From Nocardia cyriacigeorgica (lineage in GTDB: Bacteria; Actinomycetota; Actinomycetes; Mycobacteriales; Mycobacteriaceae): a DNA stretch of 64,000 bases. The stretch lies in assembly GCF_005863245.1 (NCBI RefSeq), contig NZ_VBUT01000007.1:1-64000 (forward strand), in the 5' to 3' direction. A program made the position numbers and the translations under genes. The first letter of the stretch is position 1; the number at the start of each line of letters is the position of its first letter. Below, one piece after another: positions 1 through 7,938 of the stretch. Under the pieces are notes generated by a model. It worked only from the letters and a program-made list of their open reading frames with translations. It ran no database searches and was not told the DNA's origin.

Positions 1-75
1 GCACGCGGCATCGGCCCGGCGGCGCATCATGTGCCGGAAGAAGGCGTCGTGTGGGTTCGACGGAGCAGTGCTCAT
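1..75 (-). CDS. Rpn-family recombination-promoting nuclease/putative transposase, N-terminal fragment
   Basis: Only the first 25 codons are inside the window; the gene continues past the left edge. Read on the minus strand from the ATG at 75, the peptide has the N-P-H-D-A-F-F-R-H start typical of Rpn/YhgA-like proteins (PD-(D/E)XK nucleases once called putative transposases). In that family the NPHDxFF segment opens the catalytic domain. The family is associated with RecA-independent recombination and DNA cleavage. The call rests on this short motif alone. Catalytic residues cannot be seen. Confidence 0.6.
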   Translation of the reverse strand, partial: MSTAPSNPHDAFFRHMMRRRADAAC

Positions 76-439
76 AGGGGGACGCTATCCACGCCGGTCG
101 GCTACGCAGTAGTACGAGACCGAGCAGTCTGCACGGCGCTGCGCGGGTTCACATCCGTCGCAAAGCCCTCTCGCGCTGGAGAATCCAATCCGGCATCTGG
201 GCAAGCAGCTAATCCGCGGTCAGCGGAATTGTCCACCGGCGAGCATACGGTCACGCGCAGCGTGAACGGCATGAAGCTGTAGGGTTTATGCGGTGAACGA
301 GCTGCTTACCGCCGTTCACAGGGAGGGATTCGATCGTGATAGCACGCAGGCGACGGCCGCCGATTCGGCTGAGGCAGAGCACCGCTGAGCCTCGGCAGCA
401 GGAGCTTCGTGTAACCGAACACGAGCCCAAGTCGATCTG
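76..439. other. intergenic, no gene recognised
   Basis: Open frames here lack a convincing ribosome binding site, domain or coding texture. It probably carries the promoter of the leftward Rpn-type gene and the upstream region of the rightward membrane protein. I see no repeat or RNA gene. Confidence 0.4.
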
Positions 440-1075
440 ATGGCCCACTACCCCGCCGAACGAGCAGACGTCGCCGTCCCCGCGCAGCCTCGCTACGGCA
501 TGGAAACCGTCTCCGACATGCTGCGGATGTCGAACTCACGCGAATGGCGCGATCTGTTTTCACTGGAACTCCAGCAGCCGCTGCCGAACGTGTGCAGTGA
601 GCACGGGCGACCTGCCGTCGACCGCTGGAAGACGGTCGTCACCTTCCGCCGAACCTCGCGTGGGATCGAGCAGCAGGGTGTTGGCGTCACCCTTCGAGGG
701 TTCGGTGCCGACATCTTCAAACTCGGCATCAATATCCCGCCGGTCGCCGGAGATCTCCACGGCGAGTGGCCGGTATGCGCGAAATGCGTTCGCCGCACGA
801 CGCTATTGCGTTGGGTGGCCCGCGTTTTGATCGTCATCGGCCTCCCGCTCCTGCCTGCCCTCCTGATCGCCCTCCAGCTCGGTGTCGACCGCATCCACCC
901 CGCATGGGTCGTCGCGTTCTTTCCCGGCTGGTTCCCGGTCGGCCTGTTCATCGCGATGCTCGTGTACCAGGCTGCGGCTCAATTCATTCGCTTCGCCCCA
1001 ATCGTCGATCCGGACAAGATAACGATTCGAGCCCACCCGGATTTCGCCACAGCCGTAGCCGAACAGCGGGGCTGA
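440..1075 (+). CDS. uncharacterised membrane protein with a Cys/His N-terminal part
   Basis: A 211-residue protein that I do not recognise. Residues 1 to about 115 are soluble and contain a C-x2-H segment (CSEHGRP) and a later C-x2-C pair (VCAKCVRR), which could bind zinc. Two hydrophobic segments follow at about residues 125-145 and 155-178, then a short cytoplasmic-type tail (DPDKITIRAHPDF). This suggests an anchored protein with two membrane passes. The ATG at 500 (METVSDML) is an alternative start in the same frame. It is tail-to-tail with the leftward gene at 1101-1541. Function unknown. Confidence 0.55.
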   Translation: MAHYPAERADVAVPAQPRYGMETVSDMLRMSNSREWRDLFSLELQQPLPNVCSEHGRPAVDRWKTVVTFRRTSRGIEQQGVGVTLRGFGADIFKLGINIPPVAGDLHGEWPVCAKCVRRTTLLRWVARVLIVIGLPLLPALLIALQLGVDRIHPAWVVAFFPGWFPVGLFIAMLVYQAAAQFIRFAPIVDPDKITIRAHPDFATAVAEQRG

Positions 1076-1100
1076 TCTCCGCGCCGCGGCGGCGAAGTAT

Positions 1101-1541
1101 TCACGTCGTCGCGGCTGTTGGATCCGTACCGAGGTCGATAATCTCCGGCGGATCCCAGCACAGGACATTGAGGCAACTCTCGTCCACGAGGAAGAACTCC
1201 CGCATCCCGCCTTCCTGTGCACGCCAAAACGATGGCCGACGCCGCTCCAGATCCAGCCAGCCGCCGCCCATGACCTCCCACAACCAGCCATTGGGTTCGC
1301 TGTAGGTGTTCCAGTACTCGGTGAGGTCCTGCTCGTCCATCACCCGGAATCCCACGGGTCGACGGAAGACGACCTGGGCATAGGAAAAGCCGGCGCCTTG
1401 GATGGCGATTGTCAGGTCGCCGTCGTAGTGGAGGTCTCGCACCACCTTGCGTGAGTATCTCGCGGACTCGGCTACCAGACGGCATTGCGGTTCACAGGTG
1501 TATACATGGTCGGCTTCATCGTTGCCGGTGCCGTGCATCAT
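1101..1541 (-). CDS. uncharacterised small protein
   Basis: A 146-residue protein, acidic overall and rich in Trp and Tyr (for example EYWNTYSEPNGWLWEVMGG), with no signal peptide or membrane segment. I recognise no domain. Amino-acid composition on this strand is protein-like, while the overlapping frames are Arg/Ser-rich shadows. The ATG at 1541 is followed directly by a second Met. It is convergent with the membrane protein that ends at 1075. It may be a small immunity- or Imm-like cytosolic protein, but nothing in the sequence proves that. Confidence 0.5.
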   Translation of the reverse strand: MMHGTGNDEADHVYTCEPQCRLVAESARYSRKVVRDLHYDGDLTIAIQGAGFSYAQVVFRRPVGFRVMDEQDLTEYWNTYSEPNGWLWEVMGGGWLDLERRRPSFWRAQEGGMREFFLVDESCLNVLCWDPPEIIDLGTDPTAATT

Positions 1542-1801
1542 CGTTGAATCATCCCCATACTCCGATCATCCCGAATCAGCAGGTATGCCCGCGGCAGCAA
1601 ATTACTTGCCGCCTGCAGCGAATCTCGTGCGACAGACCGGTTCGCGAACTCTTCGGTGCGAGCCGAATGGCATCGAGGGCGTGGCGAGCGTCATGTCGAC
1701 CGGCACGCCGGAATCCCGAGATTCGCACTGGAAGTCGTCGATGCCAGGGCCGCCCGGGTAGTGCCGACCGCATACCGCCGAATCGGAGGTGAGGGTCGGC
1801 T

Positions 1802-2928
1802 ATGGTGATCGCGATGAACGGGGAGCGACGGGCCGGCGCGGCCATTCGGTCGATATTCGGTGCCGGGCTCATGCTTGCGGCCCTGCGGTCGGCGGATGCA
1901 TTTCCGACGACCCGCCTGCCGCGACCGTTCCGCTGACGATCAACGACTACGGCCGGCCGCTGTCGGAGGAAATGCAGCGTCGGCTGTGGGTAGCGGCGAA
2001 GATACGGGCGTTGGATCCGTGCGGATTCATGGATATGGGCGAGGTCGGCGAGCTGGGCGAGGTAGAGCAGTTCGGGCCCGACCCGTACGGCGGTCCCGGA
2101 TCGTGCCGGGCGGGGGTTGTGCCGCCAGGCATCGCGCCGAAGTCCTTCGGGCTGGCCGAGATCACCGTCGATCTGGAGCGGGAGGCACCTGACGCGGGCA
2201 CGGAGCCACTGACCGAGGATGGGCTGGTGTACGCCGACGAGATGTACGACGGCAGCAGCCTCGGCTGCGGACGGCTGATCCGCCTCGACATACCAGAAGC
2301 ACGCGATACCTCCGGTCGCTCGATCGACGGTGCGTTCATGAGCGTTGTCGCCGAAGGCTTCGGGCGCTCCCCCGACGGCGGCAACGACCTCGCACGGAAC
2401 TGCGCGATCGCCGATCGGCTCACCATCGGTGTCGTGGACTTGATCCGCGGCGAGCAATCTCCCCAGCGTGCCGATGCGGATATCGCCGCGCCGCTAGGTG
2501 ACCGCACGTCCTGCGACCTGTTCGAGCACATGCCGCAGGACTACCGGGTCGACGACTGGGTTCCGACGTCGAGCCCGTACCTGTGTGATTTCGATGTGGC
2601 CGGGCCGGGAATCGGAACCAACGACGGTTCGGTGCGCGCCCTCATCGACACCCGGATGGACGAGGAGGCAATCGATCCCGGTCCGCTCGAGGAGGAGATG
2701 GCGCCGACCCGGCATCCCGTCGACGACCATCCGGTTCTGATTCTCACCAAGGATGACGTCTGCCGGGCACGGATGCCGGTCGGCGACGTCATCGACGGCA
2801 ACCGCTCCGGATTCGACCTCGACGAGCACGATGCGAACATGGGCCGAGTGCGCACGGTTATCGAGCTCGAGGGCACATGCGCCGCGGTTCAGCCGCTACT
2901 GCCCGCGGTGGTCGCCAGCTTCGGGTGA
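1802..2928 (+). pseudogene. frameshifted two-domain DUF3558-like lipoprotein
   Basis: The main body (in frame with position 1888 through the stop at 2928) is a mature secreted protein of about 345 residues. It has two similar halves, each with the DUF3558-type pattern of D-P-C followed by an acidic helix and later Cys residues (ALDPCGFMDMGEVGEL; TSCDLFEHMPQDYRVDDW). This frame has no signal peptide of its own: its lipobox-like AVGGC lies at 1885-1899. A typical positively charged signal peptide (MNGERRAGAAIRSIFGAGLM) is read one frame over, from ATG 1802 or 1814, and runs into a stop near 1930. Adding one G at about 1885/1886 joins the two frames into a perfect lipoprotein signal ending L-A-V-G-G-C. 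It is therefore a one-base deletion, or a sequencing error in an intact gene. Confidence 0.6.
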
Positions 2929-3041
2929 ACCGATAGCGGCGGCACCGGGAAGCGGGCCGCCGCCGAAGCCGCCGCACGCGCCGAGCGAGCAGCGGCTGTG
3001 CGGGTCGGCACCCGACCCGCACACGACCACCGGTCCCGCCC

Positions 3042-3479
3042 TCAACCGAGATCGCGCGACCGCGGACGAACAACGCTCGACGCCAGACCCGGCGCGGTGA
3101 ACTCGCACACCGGCGAAGGCACCGGTTCACCCGGGTCCGGTTCATCCAGCCGGTCGAGGAGCCATTTCCGCACCCCCTGCAACTGCCCGATGAGGTCGTC
3201 GACTTCGGCCAGTTTCCTGCGGTACACCTCCGCCGACGCCTCGCACGAATCACCGGATGGGTTGCCGGCTTGCAGGCATTCGACGAACGGGCGGATCTCC
3301 TCCAGTTCGAAACCGCACTCCTGCAGGGTGCGGATCTGGCGCACCACGCGGTAGTCGTCCTCGCTGTAGACGCGATATCCGCTGGCGTCGCGGCTTGCGC
3401 GCAGGAGCCCGCGCGACTCGTAGTAGCGCAGGGCGCGCGTGGTAGTCGACGCGCGTTCGGCCAATTCCCCGATCCGCAT
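3042..3479 (-). CDS. MerR-family transcriptional regulator
   Basis: A 145-residue regulator. The N-terminal winged helix reads MRIGELAERASTTTRALRYY with the usual R-Y-Y-E and G-Y-R-V-Y motifs, followed by the coiled-coil dimerisation helix. The ATG at 3479 is chosen because MRIGEL is the canonical MerR start; the frame stays open upstream without similarity. Two Cys (PFVECLQAG and GDSCEAS) sit near the effector region, and Cys at this position is compatible with redox sensing. Relatives with a PFV-C-LQAGN-C pattern commonly neighbour a thioredoxin gene in actinobacteria (from memory). Here the thioredoxin is 6 kb away at 9175. It lies downstream of the leftward MarR gene. Confidence 0.85.
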   Translation of the reverse strand: MRIGELAERASTTTRALRYYESRGLLRASRDASGYRVYSEDDYRVVRQIRTLQECGFELEEIRPFVECLQAGNPSGDSCEASAEVYRRKLAEVDDLIGQLQGVRKWLLDRLDEPDPGEPVPSPVCEFTAPGLASSVVRPRSRDLG

Positions 3480-3555
3480 CCCGGTCCTTTCCGATCCGCG
3501 CAGGTGCGCGCTACCGGTGACAACCGCCCGCGGCCGGATCTTCATCCGGACCGGG

Positions 3556-3945
3556 TCAGGTCAGGTGCTTGCGCAGCACTTCCTGGTGGGTCGGGCGGGC
3601 GGCATCGAGGCGTTCGCGGCCCGCGGCGGTGAGTTTCAGGAAGTTGGCGCGACGGTCGAAGTCGCAGGTGGCGCGCTCGACGAGCCCGGCCTTCTCCAGC
3701 CTGGTCACGGTGCGCGACAGCGCGCTCTGGCTCAGGTACATCTCGGTCTCGATGTCTTTCATCTTGACCTTCTCCGCCTGCGCTTCGCCGCAGCGCCCGC
3801 CGAGGACCTGGAGCAGCTCGAACTCGCTGAGGCCGAGCTGATGCTGTGCCTGTAGCGCGCTCTCCAGCTCACAGGACGTGCCGTGGTAGAGGCGGAGCGT
3901 TTCGGACCACTTCGCGCAGACATCTTTGTCGGTGTCGTGGTACAT
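3556..3945 (-). CDS. MarR-family transcriptional regulator
   Basis: A 129-residue winged-helix protein with the MarR layout: an N-terminal dimerisation helix, a recognition region (MYLSQSALSRTVTRLEKAGL) and a wing (RATCDFDRRANFLKLTAAG). Three Cys lie in the first 55 residues (DVCAKW, TSCELE, GRCGEAQ) and could respond to oxidants or metals. It is transcribed away from the MFS transporter at 4031, and palindromes in the shared 85-bp gap are the likely operators. By analogy with such pairs it should repress the transporter and itself. Confidence 0.88.
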   Translation of the reverse strand: MYHDTDKDVCAKWSETLRLYHGTSCELESALQAQHQLGLSEFELLQVLGGRCGEAQAEKVKMKDIETEMYLSQSALSRTVTRLEKAGLVERATCDFDRRANFLKLTAAGRERLDAARPTHQEVLRKHLT

Positions 3946-3974
3946 GAGCCGAGGTTAGCATGTCAAGGCATTTT

Positions 3975-4016
3975 ATGCACGTGCATTACATGTGTTGACA
4001 TTCAATGCGTGTGCAT
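3975..4016. promoter_or_regulatory. paired palindromic operators between marR and the MFS gene
   Basis: The perfect 12-bp palindrome ATGCACGTGCAT lies at 3975-3986. A near copy, ATGCGTGTGCAT, lies at 4005-4016, with centres 30 bp (about three helical turns) apart. The second site sits in the spacer of the predicted rightward promoter and the first covers leftward promoter elements. MarR dimers bind 12-18 bp palindromes like these, so binding could block both directions. The regulator assignment is inference from adjacency. Confidence 0.7.
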
Positions 4017-4031
4017 TTAAGTTACCTTTCG
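3995..4031 (+). promoter_or_regulatory. promoter of the MFS gene, probably leaderless
   Basis: A consensus -35 TTGACA at 3995-4000 is followed after 17 bp by a weak -10 (TAAGTT, 4018-4023). Transcription would start about 7 nt later, at or next to the GTG at 4031. The gene therefore probably has a leaderless mRNA, and no ribosome binding site is seen. Confidence 0.55.
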
Positions 4032-5470
4032 TGACCACGACAACGGCACCCCAGAACCTCACTGCTCCTACTACTTCCGAACCAACCGCGAGTGGTTGGG
4101 GGCCCAAGCTGTGGGCCATCCTGTTCGTCGCCGGTCTGGCGATGTTCCTCGACGCGCTCGACGTCTCCATGGTCGGCGTCGCGCTCCCCTCGATCGGCGA
4201 AGACCTGGGCCTGGACACCTCTGCGCTGCAGTGGATCGTCAACGGCTACATCCTCGGCTACGGCGGACTGCTGCTGCTGGGCGGACGAGCCGCCGACCTG
4301 CTCGGCCGTCGCCAGGTCTTCCTGACGGCACTCGTGGTCTTCGGAATCGCCTCGTTGATCGGCGGCATCGTCGATGACGGCGCGTTGCTGATCGCCACCC
4401 GCATCATCAAGGGCGTCGCCGCCGCCTTCACCGCACCGGCCGCGCTGTCCATCATCACGACCACCTTCAAGGAAGGCCCCGACCGCAACCGGGCCCTGTC
4501 GATCTTCACCATCTTCGGCGCCACCGGCTACGCCTCCGGCCTGATCGTGTCGGGCCTGCTCACCGGCATCGACTGGCGGCTCACCTTCTACATGCCGGTC
4601 GTCGTCGTCGCGATCGTGACGGTCACCGCCTACTTCGTCATCCCGCGCAACGTCGAAAAGGAAGAGGGCCGTATCGATTTCACCGGCGCGGTGCTGCTGA
4701 CCGGCGGCATGCTGGCGGCGGTCTACACGATCGTCACCGCTCCGGAGACCGGCTTCACCCCCACCGTCATCGCGACCACCATCCTCGCCGTCGGCCTGCT
4801 GTCCACGTTCTTCGTGGTGGAGAACCGGGTGAGCCACCCGCTGGTCCGGTTGAGCATCTTCAAGGTGAAGTCGATCGTGCGGGCGAACCTGGCCGCACTG
4901 GCGATCTTCGGTTCCTACCTGAGCTTCCAGACCATCGTGTCGCTCTACCTGCAGAACACGCTGGAGTGGGAGCCGCTGCAGATGGCGCTGGCGATGGCGC
5001 CGACCGGCATCATCGTCGCGATCCTGTCGCCGATCGCCGGCAACTTCATCGACCGCTTCGGCACCACCCCGATGATCCTGGCCGCCCTGACCTCGTTCGT
5101 GGCCGGCTACGTGTGGTTCCTGACCCGCGGCGGCAGCGCCGACCCGAACTACCTGGTGGACTACCTGCCCGCGTTCCTGCTGCTCGGTCTCGGCTTCGCA
5201 CTCGGGTTCTCCGCGGTGATGGTGCAGGCCACCGAGGGCATCGCCGACCATGAGCAGGGCCTGGCCTCGGGTCTGGTGCAGACCTCGTTCCAGATCGGCG
5301 GCGCGGTCGTGCTGGCCATCGCGACCGGCCTGATCAGCGACGCCGCCACCGACGGCATCGCCGGCTACCGGCCGGGGCTGTACCTGGTGACCGCGGTCGC
5401 CGTGATCGGCCTGATCGCCTCCGCCTCGGCGGTGCTTGCCCGCAAGCAGGCGGTGGCCGAGCTCGCGTAA
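4031..5470 (+). CDS. MFS drug-efflux transporter, DHA2 (14-helix) type
   Basis: A proton-driven exporter of about 479 residues with roughly 14 hydrophobic helices. Helix 1 carries FLDALDVSMVGVALP (the motif D1 type seen in DHA2 drug antiporters), and the helix 2-3 loop carries GGRAADLLGRRQVF (MFS motif A). GTG 4031 is preferred over the upstream ATG 3992, because the latter lies inside the promoter. The usual partner gene is the divergent MarR regulator at 3556-3945. Substrate unknown. Families of this kind export antibiotics, dyes or toxic metabolites. Confidence 0.88.
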   Translation: MTTTTAPQNLTAPTTSEPTASGWGPKLWAILFVAGLAMFLDALDVSMVGVALPSIGEDLGLDTSALQWIVNGYILGYGGLLLLGGRAADLLGRRQVFLTALVVFGIASLIGGIVDDGALLIATRIIKGVAAAFTAPAALSIITTTFKEGPDRNRALSIFTIFGATGYASGLIVSGLLTGIDWRLTFYMPVVVVAIVTVTAYFVIPRNVEKEEGRIDFTGAVLLTGGMLAAVYTIVTAPETGFTPTVIATTILAVGLLSTFFVVENRVSHPLVRLSIFKVKSIVRANLAALAIFGSYLSFQTIVSLYLQNTLEWEPLQMALAMAPTGIIVAILSPIAGNFIDRFGTTPMILAALTSFVAGYVWFLTRGGSADPNYLVDYLPAFLLLGLGFALGFSAVMVQATEGIADHEQGLASGLVQTSFQIGGAVVLAIATGLISDAATDGIAGYRPGLYLVTAVAVIGLIASASAVLARKQAVAELA

Positions 5471-5491
5471 GCGGATTCGACAACTGAACAG

Positions 5492-5522
5492 CAGTGGGGT
5501 CGCCGGATCGGCGGCCCCACTG
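5492..5522. terminator. hairpin terminator after the MFS gene
   Basis: CAGTGGGG pairs with CCCCACTG, and an inner CGCCG pairs with CGGCG around a 3-nt loop. The stem lies 22 nt past the MFS stop. There is no clear T-run, which is common in GC-rich actinobacteria. Confidence 0.7.
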
Positions 5523-5631
5523 CCGTACGTACCGGGCGTCGCCCGACCCGAGTCGTGGCCATTCCCAAATCGGATCCTGGCGCGAACGCCAGGACCTCAT
5601 GGGTTACCTCGGCGTAAGCAACTCCACTGAA

Positions 5632-5643
5632 AAGTACGTACTT
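5632..5643. promoter_or_regulatory. AAGTACGTACTT palindrome upstream of the oxidoreductase gene
   Basis: A perfect 12-bp palindrome about 80 bp before the ATG at 5724. GTACGTAC-centred palindromes resemble binding sites of HxlR-type regulators (recalled, not tested). No HxlR gene is present in the window, so the regulator, if any, is encoded elsewhere. Confidence 0.5.
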
Positions 5644-5723
5644 GCTGGGTTGTTCCGACGATTCGACACTCGGAGGTGACGACGAGGTCCCAGAACCTCA
5701 CCGCCGAATGATCGGAGATCGCC

Positions 5724-6593
5724 ATGACCGAACCCACGCCCGTCACCGTCCTCGGGCTGGGCTCGATGGGCAGCGCACTCGCCGGAGCTCTGCTCGCGGC
5801 AGGCCATCCCACCACGGTGTGGAACCGAAACCCGCAGCGCGCGGCGGCTCTGGTGGACTCCGGCGCGCTTCCACGGCTGCGGATCGCGTGCGCGGTAGCC
5901 GACAATCATGTGATCGTCTCGTGCCTCAGCACTTTCGCGGTCACCCGCGAGGTTCTCGCCGAGGCAGATCTGCGTGACCGTGACCTGATCACCCTGAACA
6001 GCGGCAGCCCCGCCGAGGCACGGGAATTCGCACAGTGGACGACCGGCCGCGGGGCGCGCTACCTCGGCGGTGCGATCAAGAACGTCCCGTCCGCTGTGGG
6101 TGATCGGGACACGTTGCTGTACTTCGGTGGCGATCGGGCCGTCTTCGACGAGCATGCGGAGCTCTTGCGTGTGTTCGGCGGTGAGATCGAATTCCTCGGC
6201 GCGGAACCGGATCTCGCCGCGCTCTACGAGGCAGCCGTGGGTGCGACGCTGCTGCCCGCCCTGCTCGGCTTCCTCGAGGGAGCGGCGGTGCTGGCCGCGC
6301 GCGGTCGCGAGGCGCGGACGATGGTCGGCTATTCCGTGAAATGGTTGCAGATGATCGAGTCGATTCTTCCGGTCATCGCCGAGGAGATCGATCACCGCGA
6401 CTACACCCGCCTCGGCGCCTCGGTCGAGGTGTTCCACCATGCGATCGAGCAGGATCGGCAGATCGGCGCCGAATCGGGCGTCGATATGTCCTGGCACGAG
6501 CCGATGCACGAATTGTTGCGGCAAGCGGTCGCCGAAGGGAGGGCTGAGCAGAGCATCACCGCGCTCATCGAACTGCTGACCGACGACAGCTGA
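5724..6593 (+). CDS. NAD(P)-dependent oxidoreductase, imine-reductase / 6-phosphogluconate-dehydrogenase-like
   Basis: A 289-residue protein with an N-terminal Rossmann fold (TVLGLGSMGSALAGALLAAG, then TVWNRNP, whose Arg favours NADPH). A helical C-terminal dimerisation domain follows (EAAVGATLLPALLGFLEGAA). Overall architecture and length match imine reductases and beta-hydroxyacid-dehydrogenase relatives. The usual 6PGDH/HIBADH catalytic Lys segment is replaced by YLGGAIKNVPSAVG, which fits the imine-reductase branch. A ribosome site (GGAGA) precedes the ATG. It appears to be transcribed alone. Substrate unknown. Confidence 0.8.
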   Translation: MTEPTPVTVLGLGSMGSALAGALLAAGHPTTVWNRNPQRAAALVDSGALPRLRIACAVADNHVIVSCLSTFAVTREVLAEADLRDRDLITLNSGSPAEAREFAQWTTGRGARYLGGAIKNVPSAVGDRDTLLYFGGDRAVFDEHAELLRVFGGEIEFLGAEPDLAALYEAAVGATLLPALLGFLEGAAVLAARGREARTMVGYSVKWLQMIESILPVIAEEIDHRDYTRLGASVEVFHHAIEQDRQIGAESGVDMSWHEPMHELLRQAVAEGRAEQSITALIELLTDDS

Positions 6594-6680
6594 CGTGCGG
6601 ACCGTGGACCCGGCGGTGCGGTTGGCGCTCCGACCCGCGCCCCCAGTTGGGTCGCACCCGCGAGTCACCGCAGGGTGTTC

Positions 6681-7121
6681 TCATCCGAGCTGCTTGAGGT
6701 TCTTCATCGTGAACCGGGAGTTGACGCGCCCGATCTTCGGGATCGTCATCACCTTCGTGCGCAGGAATACCTCGTAGGAGTCCAGATCCGCGACGGCGAC
6801 GCGCGCGAAATAGTCGGGGGTGCCGAACAACCGGCGCAGCTCCCTGACCTCGTCGAGCCCGGTCATCGTCTCCTCGAAGCGGGCGACGGTTTCAGCATCC
6901 TGGCCTTCCAGAGTGAGATCGAGCAACACCTCGAACGCCCGCCCGACCGAGCCGGGGTCGATGACGGCCCGGTAGCCGCGGATGACGCCCTCCGATTCGA
7001 GCCGCTGCACCCGCCGCAGACAGGGCCCCGGGGTGAGCCCTACCCGGCCGGCCAGTTCGACGTTCGTCAATCGCCCGTCAGCCTCCAGCTCGGCGATGAT
7101 TGCGTGATCCAGCGAGTCCAT
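6681..7121 (-). CDS. Lrp/AsnC-family transcriptional regulator
   Basis: A 146-residue regulator: an N-terminal helix-turn-helix (MDSLDHAIIAELEADGRLTN, then GLTPGPCLRRVQRLE) and a C-terminal RAM ligand-binding domain ending in the usual S-R-F-T-M-K. The start is placed at ATG 7121, where the family begins with the D-x-x-D segment. It is divergent from azlCD, an arrangement in which Lrp-type regulators commonly respond to branched-chain amino acids. Three copies of the half-site ATTGCGC lie in the 79-bp gap. Confidence 0.9.
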   Translation of the reverse strand: MDSLDHAIIAELEADGRLTNVELAGRVGLTPGPCLRRVQRLESEGVIRGYRAVIDPGSVGRAFEVLLDLTLEGQDAETVARFEETMTGLDEVRELRRLFGTPDYFARVAVADLDSYEVFLRTKVMTIPKIGRVNSRFTMKNLKQLG

Positions 7122-7129
7122 GCATTCAT

Positions 7130-7188
7130 ATTGCGCTGACTGCCCGATTCCGCGCAATGTATGCAACCAAAGAGCAAGCGAATTGCGC
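7130..7188. promoter_or_regulatory. Lrp-type operator with three ATTGCGC half-sites
   Basis: ATTGCGC occurs at 7130-7136, inverted (GCGCAAT) at 7152-7158, and again direct at 7182-7188. They fill the gap between lrp and azlC and are spaced by about two to three helical turns. This suits cooperative binding by an Lrp multimer. The assignment is inference. Confidence 0.55.
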
Positions 7189-7200
7189 GACCATTATCGG

Positions 7201-7938
7201 GTGCAGCAACTCGACCCGACGCCCGCCCTCGCGGTGCCCTCCAGATCCCGGCAGGACCAGATCGCCGCGGGTATCGCCGATTCGGTGTCGGCCGGCCTCG
7301 GGATCTTTCCGCTGGGCATCGCACTCGGCCTGCTGGTGGTGCAGGCGGGGCTGCCGTGGTGGCTGACGCCCGCGCTGTCACTGGCGGCGTTCGCCGGTTC
7401 GCTGGAACTGCTACTGGTCGGCATGGTGGCGGCGACCGCGCCGCTGGTTGCGGTGGCGATCACCGTGTTCGTGGTGAACTTCCGGCACGTGTTCTATGCG
7501 TTCTCCTTCCCGATTCACCTGGTGCGCAACAGGTTCGCGCGGGTGTACAGCGTGTACGCGATGATCGACGAGGCGTACGCGGTGTCCGCGGCGCTGCCGC
7601 CCGCGCAGCGGTCGGGACCCCGCCTGCTGACGATGCAACTCGCCTCGCAGGCGTACTGGGTCGGTGGCGGTCTGGTCGGCGTCGCGATCGGTGCGGTGAT
7701 CCCGGGGCCGATCAAGGGGCTGGAGTTCGCGCTGTGCGCCCTGTTCACGGTGCTCGCGCTCGATGCCTGCCGCTCCCGGCGCGACCTGCCGTCGGTGCTG
7801 CTCGCGGTGCTCGCCGTCGGCACTGCGCTGATCCTGACGCCGCACGTCGCGCTGTTCGTGGCGCTGCTGGCGTTCGTGGCGCTGCTGTTGATCCGGTATC
7901 GGCTCGCCGGGCGCAAGGCGGTGGCCGTCGATGCCTGA
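7201..7938 (+). CDS. azlC: AzlC-type branched-chain amino-acid exporter, large subunit
   Basis: A polytopic membrane protein of about 245 residues. It carries the AzlC signature in the first half (GIFPLGIALGLLVVQAGLPW, ELLLVGMVAA, VNFRHVFYAFSFP, then YAMIDEAYAVS). It forms an exporter with the small AzlD subunit encoded immediately downstream. The GTG at 7201 is taken as start because upstream codons lie in the divergent regulatory region. No clear ribosome site precedes it. Control by the divergent Lrp regulator is likely. Known family substrates are branched-chain amino acids and analogues. Confidence 0.88.
   Translation: MQQLDPTPALAVPSRSRQDQIAAGIADSVSAGLGIFPLGIALGLLVVQAGLPWWLTPALSLAAFAGSLELLLVGMVAATAPLVAVAITVFVVNFRHVFYAFSFPIHLVRNRFARVYSVYAMIDEAYAVSAALPPAQRSGPRLLTMQLASQAYWVGGGLVGVAIGAVIPGPIKGLEFALCALFTVLALDACRSRRDLPSVLLAVLAVGTALILTPHVALFVALLAFVALLLIRYRLAGRKAVAVDA

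Noticed and set aside
31..282. Rightward open frame of 83 codons
   Set aside because: It overlaps the Rpn-type start on the other strand, has no ribosome site, and its composition is that of a shadow frame.
4022..5251. Leftward 409-codon frame opposite the MFS gene
   Set aside because: It is rich in Asp, Gly, Arg and His with no hydrophobic core. It is the antisense shadow of the transporter, whose motifs are clear.
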